Below are positions 1 to 8,707 of a stretch of 64,000 bases of DNA, piece after piece. A program made the translations under genes and the position numbers. The notes under the pieces are model-generated. The model was given only the letters and a program-made list of their open reading frames with translations. It had not been told where the DNA came from and did no database searches. Source of the stretch: Paracoccaceae bacterium (GTDB lineage Bacteria > Pseudomonadota > Alphaproteobacteria > Rhodobacterales > Rhodobacteraceae); the NCBI GenBank assembly GCA_009773375.1, contig WRPH01000004.1, forward strand, positions 1 through 64,000, read 5' to 3'. Position 1 is the stretch's first letter. Every line of letters starts with the position of its first letter.

Positions 1-83
1 AGGCCGTAGGCCAGGTCTGCGAACTCTTCACCGACGAAGAATGCTACAACTTCTTCAAAGCTGCCGGGTACGAAACCAATTGA
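1..83 (+). CDS. IS630-family transposase, C-terminal end (partial)
   Basis: Only the last 26 codons are in the window; the frame enters at base 3 and stops at TGA 81-83. The tail, with F-T-D-E-E-C-Y-N-F-F and K-A-A-G-Y near the end, resembles the C-terminus I know from IS630-type (Tc1/mariner-like DDE) transposases of alphaproteobacteria. The next bases are a terminal repeat followed by TA, the target dinucleotide of this family, which supports the call. The catalytic domain lies outside the window, so activity cannot be judged. A window edge inside an IS copy is a common place for an assembly to break. Confidence 0.7.
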   Translation, partial: AVGQVCELFTDEECYNFFKAAGYETN

Positions 84-98
84 CCGCAACCCGCTCTA
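84..98 (+). repeat. Right terminal repeat of the IS630-type element plus TA target site
   Basis: The run CCGCAACCCGCTC (84-96) is followed by TA (97-98), directly after the transposase stop. The same CGCAACCCGCTC-TA ends the small element at 63322-63433, so this is a true transposon end rather than chance. Confidence 0.75.
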
Positions 99-132
99 AC
101 CCCAAAGGGGGATCACCATGGGTCAACAGCAG

Positions 133-155
133 GCCCCGGCGTATCCTGCCGGGGC
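133..155 (-). terminator. Hairpin downstream of the araC-type gene
   Basis: GCCCCGGC and GCCGGGGC form an 8-bp G+C stem at 133-155, 17 bases beyond the stop of the minus-strand regulator. No clear T-run follows on the minus strand, so it may be a weak terminator or a 3' stabiliser. Confidence 0.45.
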
Positions 156-171
156 ACCAGAGACATATTAC

Positions 172-1116
172 CTACTCGCGCAGCCGCGCTTCTTTCGGGG
201 TGATGCCATAGCGCGCCCGGAACGCCCGCGAAAACTGCGCCTGATCGGCAAAACCGCGGGCATAGGCGATCTCGCCGATGCTGCGCTTGTCACTGGCATT
301 GGCCAGATCTTCCCGCGCCGCCGCCAGCCGCTGATCCCGGATCCAGCTGCCCAGCGTCTGGTTGGTGTCACGCAACAGTTCGTGCAGATAGCGCACCGAA
401 ACGCCGCAGCCCGCCGCCACTTCCTCCGGCCCCAGATCGGGATCGTCGATATGACGACGCACGAAAGCTTCGATCCGCGCCAGATGCGCCGCCCGCACGC
501 TGGACCCGCCCGAGTTCAGCACCCGTTCATCCGACTGCAAGGCCAACGCCAGCAAGTCAACCAGTTGCCGCCCGACGATGCTGCGGGTTTCCTCGGTCAT
601 CGCATCGTATCGCTGCGGGATCAGGTGAACCATATCAACGAACAGGCCGTTCGCGCCGTTGGTGGCGTCAAACTCCAGGCTGCAAAACCGATCCGGTGCG
701 CGCACCCGTCCGCCCAGCATATCCATCGACAGCTTCATCACCCACAGATCGGCCGCCTCGGCATGGCTGAATTCGTAGGGCTCATGGCTGCGTTCAATGA
801 AAAACGCGCCCGGATTGGCGCGCACTTCTTTCCCGCCCTGACTGAAGCGCACCTCGGATTTAGAGGGCAGCGTCACCAGAAATTCCTCCGGTCCCTGCAC
901 ATGCAGATGTTTCGGCAGGCGGCGATACATCAGCGCGTCAGAGGTCAGGCGCGACAGCGACACTTGCCCCAACTGCCACATGGTCAACTCGCCATCGAAC
1001 GCCTCGGGGCGGCCAAAGCTCAGGTCCAGCGGGAAATAGGCCTTGCCGATCGCTTCGTGCCAATGACGGCTGCGCGCGGCCAGATCAACGCCTTTGGTGG
1101 TGATGGTGGTTTTCAT
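172..1116 (-). CDS. AraC-family transcriptional regulator
   Basis: A 314-residue DNA-binding regulator. The N-terminal ~190 residues look like the AraC-binding-like sensor domain (cupin-type, with H-L-H-V-Q-G-P-E-E-F near residue 70). The C-terminal ~100 residues carry the two helix-turn-helix units, the first around A-A-G-C-G-V-S-V-R-Y-L and the second with I-A-Y-A-R-G-F-A-D-Q-A-Q-F-S-R-A-F. The frame is open further upstream, but ATG at 1116 follows a G-rich Shine-Dalgarno and begins the conserved part. It is divergent from the hyu-liv operon with a 254-bp shared intergenic region, so it is the obvious candidate regulator of that operon; the inducer is unknown. Confidence 0.88.
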   Translation of the reverse strand: MKTTITTKGVDLAARSRHWHEAIGKAYFPLDLSFGRPEAFDGELTMWQLGQVSLSRLTSDALMYRRLPKHLHVQGPEEFLVTLPSKSEVRFSQGGKEVRANPGAFFIERSHEPYEFSHAEAADLWVMKLSMDMLGGRVRAPDRFCSLEFDATNGANGLFVDMVHLIPQRYDAMTEETRSIVGRQLVDLLALALQSDERVLNSGGSSVRAAHLARIEAFVRRHIDDPDLGPEEVAAGCGVSVRYLHELLRDTNQTLGSWIRDQRLAAAREDLANASDKRSIGEIAYARGFADQAQFSRAFRARYGITPKEARLRE

Positions 1117-1223
1117 CGCTTGCCCCCCGGTTTTTTCAATCTGGCCACGCGAATCGCAGCCTGTAAAGCTTTGCGTGCAGCGAAATCGACCGAATGCACT
1201 CTGCGTCAAAAAGCCATGCGCCC

Positions 1224-1278
1224 GGTGCAAAGACGCTATGCACCCAATGCGCCTAGCCTGACCCCTGCAACGGTGCAG
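1224..1278. promoter_or_regulatory. Candidate operator cluster between araC-type gene and hyuB
   Basis: Two dyads lie in the divergent intergenic region: GGTGCA (1224-1229) and TGCACC (1239-1244) with 9 bp between, and CTGCA (1265-1269) and TGCAG (1274-1278) with 4 bp between. They share a TGCA core. Binding by the adjacent regulator is inference from position only. Confidence 0.35.
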
Positions 1279-1370
1279 AAGACGCCGCGCAACAGGGAGT
1301 TTCGGCGATTCGAACGGGCGTTTTGCCCGATCGCCCCCCTTTTGCGCCGCGCATTTGAAGGGGAATAGGC

Positions 1371-3155
1371 ATGGCCAGCGCCACACCATCGGCCACGAAG
1401 GTTGATCCGATCACGCTATCGGTCGTTCGCGGCATTCTGGAAACCACGCAGCGCGAAATGACGCTGTCGCTTGAGAAAACCGCGCGGTCCTCGGTGTTCA
1501 ACCTCGCGCATGACTATTCCACTGCGCTGTTCAACGCGCGCCCCGAGATGATATTGCAGGGGCAGGACATTCCGATTCATCTCGGCTCGCTGATCCCGGC
1601 GATGAAGGTGGTGGCGGGCTATTTTGAAGGCGACATCCACGAAGGCGATCTGCTGATCCACAACGATCCGGCCTGGGGCGGCAGCCACGCCATTGATACC
1701 TGCTTTTACAAACCCGTCTTCTACAAGGGCAAGTTGAAGTATTGGACTGTGTGCAAGGGCCATCTGACCGACATCGGCGGCCCGGTGCCTGCGGGCTATA
1801 ACCCCAACGCCAAAGAAATCTACGCCGAATGTCTGCGCATCCCCCCGGTGAAGATCTGGGATCGTGGCCAGCCGCGCAAGGATGTGCTGAACTTCATCTT
1901 CACCAACATGCGCGCCCGCCGCGACCAGGAAGGCGACTTCAACGCGCTGATCGGCGCTTGCCAGGTTGGTGAACGCGCGCTGATCGGCATGCTGGACAAA
2001 TACGGTGAAGATGTCGTGGACGCCTGCATCGACACGCTGCTCGACATGGCCGAAAAGCAGATGCGCAACCTGATTTCCACCGTGCCGGATGGCACCTATG
2101 AAGGCTCGGCAATTGTTGAAGATGCCGGCCACGGTTTTGGCGACATGACGATCACCGCCAAGGTGACGATCAAGGCCGACACCTGCCACATCGAAATCTC
2201 CAGCCCGCCGCAAATCCCCTATTTCATCAACAGTTATGAAGGGAACAGCTATTCCGGCGTCTACCTTGGCCTGATGATGTTCGCGCAACTGCCGCCGCCC
2301 TATAACGAGGGGCTTTATCGCTGCATTTCTGTCAACATGGGGCCGAAGGGCACGCTGTGTAACGCGCAGGAACCGGCACCGCACATGAACTGCACGACTA
2401 CGCCGATGGAAACCCTGACCGATGCCGTCCGGCTGGCGTTTGAAAAAGCTGTGCCGTCGAAGGTTTCGGCAAGCTGGGGCCACGCCAACGGGCTGAACAT
2501 CGCCGGTTGGGACAAGCGCCACGACGAAGAATATGTGACGATGGTGCTGGCCACCATCATCTCTGGCGCTGGTGCGACGCCCAGCCAGGACGGCTGGCAC
2601 GCTTGCGGCCCTGAATGCTGCTTTGGCGCGCTGACCTCGGGCGATGTGGAGCTGCTGGAATACAGCTACCCGATCATCATCCACCGCTATGGCCTGATGA
2701 CCGACAGTGGCGGCGCGGGCAAATTCCGTGGCGGGTCTGGCACGGCTTGGGAAGTCGAGCCGCTGAATGACGATATGACCTTCATCACCTTCGGCGAAGG
2801 CCGCCGCATTCCGGCCGTTGGCGCGGCGGGTGCTTCCTCGACCATGATCGACGAAAAGGTCGGGCGGCTGGAACTGGTCGAAGGCGATCATTCCGAAACC
2901 ATCCGCGAAAACGTCATCAAGGTGATCAAACCGGGCGACCGCATCACCAACATGAACCCCGGCGGCGGCGGCTATGGCGACCCGATGGATCGCGCCGTTG
3001 AGAAGGTGATCTGGGATATCAAGAACGGGCTGGTGTCCGTGAAGGGGGCTGAACAGGACTACGGCATTATCATCACCGATCCCGAAAAGCTGACGGTCGA
3101 CATGGCCGCAACCGAAACCCTGCGCGCGACCCGTCGCGCCGTGGCAGCAAAATAA
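1371..3155 (+). CDS. Hydantoinase B/oxoprolinase family protein (HyuB-like subunit)
   Basis: A 594-residue protein of the HyuB/oxoprolinase-B/acetone carboxylase-alpha family. It carries conserved family segments such as H-N-D-P-A-W-G-G-S-H (residues ~100) and the Gly-rich end N-P-G-G-G-G-Y-G-D-P (~525). With HyuA-type partners these proteins make ATP-dependent enzymes that open lactam or hydantoin rings or carboxylate ketones. It is the first gene of a tight operon, 11 bp before the hyuA-like gene. Length and start (ATG after GGGGAATAGGC) are normal. The true substrate cannot be read from sequence; acetone-carboxylase-like, caprolactamase-like or N-methylhydantoinase activity are all possible. 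Confidence 0.85.
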   Translation: MASATPSATKVDPITLSVVRGILETTQREMTLSLEKTARSSVFNLAHDYSTALFNARPEMILQGQDIPIHLGSLIPAMKVVAGYFEGDIHEGDLLIHNDPAWGGSHAIDTCFYKPVFYKGKLKYWTVCKGHLTDIGGPVPAGYNPNAKEIYAECLRIPPVKIWDRGQPRKDVLNFIFTNMRARRDQEGDFNALIGACQVGERALIGMLDKYGEDVVDACIDTLLDMAEKQMRNLISTVPDGTYEGSAIVEDAGHGFGDMTITAKVTIKADTCHIEISSPPQIPYFINSYEGNSYSGVYLGLMMFAQLPPPYNEGLYRCISVNMGPKGTLCNAQEPAPHMNCTTTPMETLTDAVRLAFEKAVPSKVSASWGHANGLNIAGWDKRHDEEYVTMVLATIISGAGATPSQDGWHACGPECCFGALTSGDVELLEYSYPIIIHRYGLMTDSGGAGKFRGGSGTAWEVEPLNDDMTFITFGEGRRIPAVGAAGASSTMIDEKVGRLELVEGDHSETIRENVIKVIKPGDRITNMNPGGGGYGDPMDRAVEKVIWDIKNGLVSVKGAEQDYGIIITDPEKLTVDMAATETLRATRRAVAAK

Positions 3156-3166
3156 GGATTGATCAG

Positions 3167-5251
3167 ATGAGAACCGATTACCGTTTGGGCATCGACGCGG
3201 GCGGCACCTTCACCGATTTCGTGCTGGCCGACAAAACCGGGCAAGTGCGGCTGTTCAAGGCGCTGTCCACCCCGCAAGACCCCACCCTTGCCATCAAGAA
3301 CGGCCTTGCGCTGATGACAGAGGAACTCGGCGTTTCCGCAACAGAGATCATCTCGAACTGTGACCTCTGCATCAACGGCACCACTGTTGGCCTGAACGCG
3401 CTGATCCAGCACAAGGGCGCGAAAACCGGGCTGATCTGCACCGCCGGGCACGAAGACAGCCTCGAAATCCGGCTTGGTCACAAGGAAGACGGCTACCGTT
3501 ACGACCCGGAATATCCGCCAGCTACCATGCTGGTGCCGCGCTATCTGCGCCGGGGCGTGCGCGAACGCATCCTGTCGAATGGCGAGATTCGCACGCCGCT
3601 GAACGAAGATGACGTGCGCGCCGCCTGCGAAATCTTCCTGGCCGAAGGCATCGAGACCGTTGCCATCAGCTTTGTCTGGTCGGTGCTGCACCCCGACCAC
3701 GAACGCCGCGCTGGCGAGATTGTGCGCGAGATGATGCCGGGCGTGATCCTGACCATGGGGTCGGAACTTTACCCGCAGGTCCGCGAATACACCCGCACCT
3801 CAACCGCGGTGGTCAACGCTTACCTCGCGCCGATCATGAAGCGCTATGTCACGGCTGTGGATGCCTACTTCCAGCAACTCGGCGCGCGTCAGCCGGTGCG
3901 CTACTACCAGTCCAACGGCGGCCTTGCGATTGGGCAGGCGATGACCGACCGCTCGGTCTATGCGATCAACTCCGGCCCGGCCTCGGCCCCGGCGGCGGGT
4001 CTGTATGTCTGCGCGCCGTTTGGCAAAACCGATGTGATCACCGTCGATATGGGCGGCACCTCGTTTGACATCACCCTGACCAAAGACGGTTCCACCAACA
4101 TCAACAAGAACATCGACTTTTTGCGCTACCGTATCGGTGTGCCGATGATTCAGGTGGAAACCCTCGGCGCGGGTGGCGGCTCCATCGGCTGGATTGATGA
4201 AATGGGCCTGCTGCAAATGGGCCCGCAATCGGCAGGGTCCGATCCGGGGCCGGCTTGCTACGGCCAAGGCGGGCAACTGCCCACGGTGTCGGATGCCAAC
4301 ATCGTTCTGGGCTATCTGAATCCCGATGGCCTTGTCGGCGGTCGCCTGCCGCTGGACGCGCAAAAGGCGCATGACGCGGTGAAAACCAAGCTTGCCGATC
4401 CGCTGGCCTTGTCAGTTGAACGCGCCGCCTACGGCATGTTCACCATCGTCAACGCCAACATGGTCAACGGCATCCGCCGGGTGACGGTGGAGCGTGGCTA
4501 CGACCCGCGCGATTTCGTTCTGGTCGGGGCAGGTGGCGCCACAGCGGCGCATATCACCGCGCTGGCGACCGATATGGGCATTGATACCATCGTGCTGCCG
4601 AAACTGGCTTCGGGCCTTTGCGCCTTTGGTCAGATCATCTCGGATGTGAAATACAACTACATGGCCACCGCCGTGTTGCGGCTGGACAACGATGCAGCCT
4701 ACGCCCGGATCGACAGCCTGTTCAACGAGATCGAAGCACAGGGTATCGCGCATCTGCAAACCGATGGCTTTGCCGAATCCAGCACGATGATCAAGCGCAG
4801 CCTTGATATGCGCTATGTTGGGCAAGTCCATGAATGCACGGTAGAAATCGGCAACTTCCCGGTCAACGCCCATACCATCGACCAGATCAAGGCCGCCTTC
4901 CACGCGCGCCACGAACAGCTTTACACCTACTCGGAACCGCATTCCACGGTCGAGGTGGTGAACATCGAAAGCACGGTCTACGGCTTGGTGGAAAAGCCCA
5001 AGCGGATGCACATCGTCGCCGGAAAGCCCGCCGAACAGGCGATCAAGGCACATCGTGACGCCGTGTTTTCGGCGGATGGCAAGCGCATCAGGACGCCGAT
5101 CTATGACGGCTCCGCGCTGGGTGCTGGGGCCACCGTCAAAGGCCCTGCCGTGATCGAGGAAGTCACCACAACCATCGTGATCGAACCCGGCTGGACCGCC
5201 GTTCTGGACGAATCCGGGTCGTATCTCATCACCCGCAAGGAGGCCAAATGA
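3167..5251 (+). CDS. Hydantoinase/oxoprolinase family protein (HyuA-like ATP-binding subunit)
   Basis: A 694-residue partner of the upstream HyuB-like protein. Residues ~6-18 (G-I-D-A-G-G-T-F-T-D-F) and ~296-303 (D-M-G-G-T-S-F-D) are the two phosphate-binding motifs of the acetate/sugar kinase-Hsc70 fold that drives ATP-dependent ring opening in this family. A-G-G-A-T-A-A-H near residue 460 is also typical. Its stop overlaps the start of the following ABC ATPase by 4 bp (ATGA), so enzyme and importer are probably translated together. Full length; no broken motif seen. Confidence 0.87.
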   Translation: MRTDYRLGIDAGGTFTDFVLADKTGQVRLFKALSTPQDPTLAIKNGLALMTEELGVSATEIISNCDLCINGTTVGLNALIQHKGAKTGLICTAGHEDSLEIRLGHKEDGYRYDPEYPPATMLVPRYLRRGVRERILSNGEIRTPLNEDDVRAACEIFLAEGIETVAISFVWSVLHPDHERRAGEIVREMMPGVILTMGSELYPQVREYTRTSTAVVNAYLAPIMKRYVTAVDAYFQQLGARQPVRYYQSNGGLAIGQAMTDRSVYAINSGPASAPAAGLYVCAPFGKTDVITVDMGGTSFDITLTKDGSTNINKNIDFLRYRIGVPMIQVETLGAGGGSIGWIDEMGLLQMGPQSAGSDPGPACYGQGGQLPTVSDANIVLGYLNPDGLVGGRLPLDAQKAHDAVKTKLADPLALSVERAAYGMFTIVNANMVNGIRRVTVERGYDPRDFVLVGAGGATAAHITALATDMGIDTIVLPKLASGLCAFGQIISDVKYNYMATAVLRLDNDAAYARIDSLFNEIEAQGIAHLQTDGFAESSTMIKRSLDMRYVGQVHECTVEIGNFPVNAHTIDQIKAAFHARHEQLYTYSEPHSTVEVVNIESTVYGLVEKPKRMHIVAGKPAEQAIKAHRDAVFSADGKRIRTPIYDGSALGAGATVKGPAVIEEVTTTIVIEPGWTAVLDESGSYLITRKEAK

Positions 5252-6000
5252 GCCAACTCAGCACAGACAAGCTGTCAGTTGCCTTCGCGGGGTTGAAAGC
5301 CCTGTCGGATGTCGATCTGGCAATCAAACCTGGCCAGATCACCGGGCTGATCGGCCCGAATGGCGCAGGCAAAACCACGCTTGTCAACGTGCTGACCGGC
5401 TTTCAAGCCCCTACGGGCGGGGCGGTGTCTATGAATGGCACCGCCTTGACCGGGCTGAAACCGCACCAGATCCGCCGCAAAGGCATCGCCCGCACCTTTC
5501 AGGGCGGGCGGCTGTTTCGCGACCTGCCGGTGATCGACAATCTGGAAGTAACCGGGGTTGGCCTTGGCCAATCCCGCGCCTCTGCCCGCGCCGAAGCCGC
5601 GGCGATGCTGGACTGGATCGGCATTTCCGCGCTGCAAAACCGCATCGCCGGAACCTTGCCCTATACCGACGAACGCCGGGTTGCGATTGGCCGCGCCCTG
5701 ATCGGCAAGCCCGCCTACATCCTGCTGGATGAGCCCGCCGCTGGCATGTCCGGCCCCGAGGCCGCCGAGCTTTCCGCCCTGATCAAGCGCATCGCCACCG
5801 AGATGGGCTGCGGCGTGCTGCTGATCGAACACAACGTCGGCCTTGTGCTGAACCTGTGTGATCACATTGTCGTTCTGGATTCCGGCATGGTGATCGAAAC
5901 CGGCCCGCCGGATGCGATCCGCAGCAGCGAGAAAGTCCGCCACGCCTATATGGGCACCGCCGCCGAAACCAACCTTCCGGTGCTGGAGGTGCTGGCATGA
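5248..6000 (+). CDS. Liv-type ABC transporter ATP-binding protein (LivG-like)
   Basis: A 250-residue ATPase, first of the pair powering the importer encoded by the next genes. Walker A G-P-N-G-A-G-K-T is at residues 36-43 and Walker B is followed by L-L-D-E-P-A-A-G-M. The C-terminal region resembles the BCA_ABC_TP_C tail of LivG proteins. The signature motif is odd: where LivG normally has L-S/A-Y-G-Q, this protein reads L-P-Y-T-D-E-R-R (~residues 135-142), lacking the central glycine. Start ATG overlaps the hyuA-like stop, and the stop overlaps the next gene by 4 bp. Confidence 0.88.
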   Translation: MSQLSTDKLSVAFAGLKALSDVDLAIKPGQITGLIGPNGAGKTTLVNVLTGFQAPTGGAVSMNGTALTGLKPHQIRRKGIARTFQGGRLFRDLPVIDNLEVTGVGLGQSRASARAEAAAMLDWIGISALQNRIAGTLPYTDERRVAIGRALIGKPAYILLDEPAAGMSGPEAAELSALIKRIATEMGCGVLLIEHNVGLVLNLCDHIVVLDSGMVIETGPPDAIRSSEKVRHAYMGTAAETNLPVLEVLA

Positions 6001-6731
6001 GCCTGCTCGCCCTGTCCAACATCACCATCCGCTATGGCCGTCTGACCGCCGTGCGCAACGTCGCCTTCACCCTGACCGAAGGCGAGATTCTGTTCATCAC
6101 CGGCCCGAACGGCGCCGGAAAATCCAGCCTTCTGCGCGCCATCGCGGGCGTCACCCCACCCGCCGGTGGCCGCATTGATTTCGCCGGGGCCGACATCACC
6201 GGCCGCGCCCCCGAAGACATCGCCCGCATGGGGCTTTCCATGGTCCCCGAAGGCCGCGACGTGTTCGGCAGCCTGACCATCGAGGAAAACCTGCTGGTCG
6301 GCACCGGCATGCACGCCCGCGAACGCAACTGGCGCAGCCGTGCCGCCACCGAACTGGAAGCCGTCTACGACACCTTCCCGATCCTGAAAGACCGCCGCCA
6401 TTCACAGGCCGGTCTGCTTTCTGGCGGCCAGCAACAGATGCTGGTGATCGGTCGCGCCCTGATGACCAATCCGCGCCTGATCGCCATTGACGAACCCAGC
6501 CTCGGCCTTGCCCCCAATATCACCGATCAGGTCTACGAGCGCCTGATCGCCCTGCGCGCCCACCGCGCCCTGACCCTGCTTATCGTCGAGCAATCCTCCA
6601 CCCGCGCGCAACTGGTCGGTGGCCGGATGATCCTGATGCGCGGTGGCGAGGTGCTGCTGGATGGCGATGCCCGCGCCATGGGCCAATCCGAAGCGATGCA
6701 AGCCGCCTATTTCGGCTACGGAGACCACTGA
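5997..6731 (+). CDS. Liv-type ABC transporter ATP-binding protein (LivF-like)
   Basis: A 244-residue second ATPase of the importer. Walker A G-P-N-G-A-G-K-S is at 36-43, the signature L-S-G-G-Q-Q-Q is canonical, and Walker B is followed by I-D-E-P-S-L-G-L-A-P, typical of LivF. Overlaps with the genes on both sides show coupled translation. Since the LivG-like partner has a degenerate signature, this subunit carries the intact motif of the pair. Confidence 0.9.
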   Translation: MSLLALSNITIRYGRLTAVRNVAFTLTEGEILFITGPNGAGKSSLLRAIAGVTPPAGGRIDFAGADITGRAPEDIARMGLSMVPEGRDVFGSLTIEENLLVGTGMHARERNWRSRAATELEAVYDTFPILKDRRHSQAGLLSGGQQQMLVIGRALMTNPRLIAIDEPSLGLAPNITDQVYERLIALRAHRALTLLIVEQSSTRAQLVGGRMILMRGGEVLLDGDARAMGQSEAMQAAYFGYGDH

Positions 6732-7633
6732 TGCAAACCATCTTCGACGCCCTCAGCCTCGGTTCGCTCTACGCCCTTGGTGCTCTCGGCATCGCCCTGA
6801 TCTTCGGGGTGATGCGGCTGGTCAACTTCGCGCATGGCGACGTGATTTCCTTTTCGATCTTTGCCCTGATGTGGCCCTCAACTGATGCCATGGCCGTGGT
6901 GTTCGCGGGCGATCTGCCGTGGTTCCTGCTGATCCCCTTCGTGCTGGCGGTCGGCGCGGGCCTGTCGGTGCTGTCGGAAATCGTGGTGTTCCGCCGCTTC
7001 CGCCGTGCCAACCCGGCCACGATGATGATCGCGTCTTTCGCGCTGGGCTTCGTGATCCGCTACTTCCTGCTGATGCTGTTCTCCAGCCGGCCAAAGTCGA
7101 TCTCGCTACTGCCCGCCCTCAGTCAACCCGTTGAAATATTTGGCGCGCGCATCCCCTTGCTGCAAGTCATCACCATCTGCGCCACCATCGCCATGCTGTT
7201 CGCGCTGACTGCTTTTCTGAAACGTACCCGCTTCGGGCTGGAAATGCGGGCGGCGGCGGAAAACTTCACCATGGCCCGCATGCTGGGCGTGCGCGCCAAC
7301 CGGGTGATCATGGGGGCTTTTGCACTTTCAGGTGCCCTCGCCGCCGCCATCGGCCTGATCCTAGCGGCCCAGACCGGCACCGCCGACATTCAGATGGGGG
7401 CCGCAGTGATGCTGATGGCCTTCATCGCCACCGTGATCGGCGGGCTTGGATCATTGCCCGGAGCCGTGCTCGCGGGCTTTCTGCTGGGTGCCGCCTCGGT
7501 GGTCATGCAAACCGTGCTGCCGATTGATGCCCGCCCCTTCCGCGACGCCTTCGTTTACGGCGCGGTGATCCTTGTTCTGATTTTCCGCCCTCAGGGCCTG
7601 ATCGCCGCACGCGGCACGAAAGAAAGGGTCTGA
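6731..7633 (+). CDS. Liv-type ABC transporter permease (LivH-like)
   Basis: A 300-residue integral membrane protein with about eight hydrophobic segments. It has family hallmarks: G-S-L-Y-A-L-G-A-L-G-I-A-L-I-F-G-V near the N-terminus, F-A-H-G-D, and the cytoplasmic G-V-R-A-N-R-V-I loop that contacts the ATPase. One of two permeases of the branched-chain-amino-acid/amide importer class. Start overlaps the livF-like stop by one base; the next permease begins 1 bp after its stop. Confidence 0.9.
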   Translation: MQTIFDALSLGSLYALGALGIALIFGVMRLVNFAHGDVISFSIFALMWPSTDAMAVVFAGDLPWFLLIPFVLAVGAGLSVLSEIVVFRRFRRANPATMMIASFALGFVIRYFLLMLFSSRPKSISLLPALSQPVEIFGARIPLLQVITICATIAMLFALTAFLKRTRFGLEMRAAAENFTMARMLGVRANRVIMGAFALSGALAAAIGLILAAQTGTADIQMGAAVMLMAFIATVIGGLGSLPGAVLAGFLLGAASVVMQTVLPIDARPFRDAFVYGAVILVLIFRPQGLIAARGTKERV

Positions 7634-7634
7634 T

Positions 7635-8672
7635 ATGGCGATCCCCTCTGTAGCCCGCCGCACGATTTCCACCCCGATCATCCTTGCGCTGATCCTTGTA
7701 GCCCTTGCGCTGCTGGCGGTGGCCTCTGGCTCGCGCCCGTTCAACCAGACCATCATAGATGTCTTCCTGCGGGTGATTCTGGTCGTCGGCCTCTACATCT
7801 TCATCGGCAATTCCGGCGTGATCAGCTTTGGCCACGCCGGGTTTACCTGCCTTGGCGGTTATGCCGCCGCATGGCTGACCATGCCGCCGATGATGAAGGA
7901 AACCCTGCTGCCCGGTTTGCCTGCATGGCTGATGGCGCTGCAACTGCCGTTCTGGGCCGGAGCGATCTTTGCTGCCCTGTGGGCCGCAATCTGGGCCGCG
8001 CTGTTCGGCAAGATCCTGATGCGGCTGTCGGGCATCGCCGCTTCTATCGCCACCTTTGCGATGCTGGCGATGATCAATACGATCTATTCCAACTGGGAAT
8101 CGGTCACCGCCGCCACCTCGTCCGTCGTTGGCATCCCGATCATCCGCACCATCTGGCCCTACATGATCGCCGCCATCCTTGCCGTGTTCATCGCTTGGGC
8201 ACACGCGATTTCCCGCGCCGGTCTGGCGCTGCGTGCCGCCCGCGATGAACCCACCGCCGCCGCCGCATCAGGCATCGACGCCCCGCGCGAACGCCTGATC
8301 GCCTTCGTGATCTCGGGCGCGGTAATGGGCATGGGCGGCGCGCTGTTCGCCCATTCCATCGGCGTCGTCACCCCTGACACCTTCTATCTGACGCTGACGT
8401 TTACCACGCTTTCCATGCTGGTCGTCGGCGGCATGGGCAGCCTGTCGGGCGCCGTGCTGGGGGTGGTGATCCTGTCCAGCCTGATTCAGGGCCTGCGTTG
8501 GCTGGAGGCGGGCATCACCGTCGGCACCACCACCTTCGCCATCCCGAACGGGTTGCAAGAAATCACCCTTGGCGTGGTGATGATCCTTATTCTGGTCCGC
8601 CGCCCCTCCGGCATCATGGCCAATTCCGAGCTCAGCTGGCCCCGCGCCAGACCCGAGAAACCGGGCGAATAA
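7635..8672 (+). CDS. Liv-type ABC transporter permease (LivM-like)
   Basis: A 345-residue second permease. It shows I-G-N-S-G-V-I-S-F-G-H-A-G-F (residues ~56-69), a LivM hallmark, about eight to nine membrane segments, the A-R-D-E-P-T-A-A-A-A-S-G-I coupling region (~residues 200-215) and V-V-G-G-M-G-S-L-S-G-A-V late in the chain. The C-terminal extension is short. Part of the hyu-liv operon, followed after 35 bp by the binding-protein gene. Confidence 0.9.
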   Translation: MAIPSVARRTISTPIILALILVALALLAVASGSRPFNQTIIDVFLRVILVVGLYIFIGNSGVISFGHAGFTCLGGYAAAWLTMPPMMKETLLPGLPAWLMALQLPFWAGAIFAALWAAIWAALFGKILMRLSGIAASIATFAMLAMINTIYSNWESVTAATSSVVGIPIIRTIWPYMIAAILAVFIAWAHAISRAGLALRAARDEPTAAAASGIDAPRERLIAFVISGAVMGMGGALFAHSIGVVTPDTFYLTLTFTTLSMLVVGGMGSLSGAVLGVVILSSLIQGLRWLEAGITVGTTTFAIPNGLQEITLGVVMILILVRRPSGIMANSELSWPRARPEKPGE

Positions 8673-8707
8673 CCCGGCAACAAGCCCACCCAACAAGGAG
8701 TAACGCA

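Noticed and set aside
118..1368. 416-codon open frame on the plus strand opposite the AraC-type gene
   Set aside because: Antisense to a gene with clear domains; starts just after the transposon end by chance.
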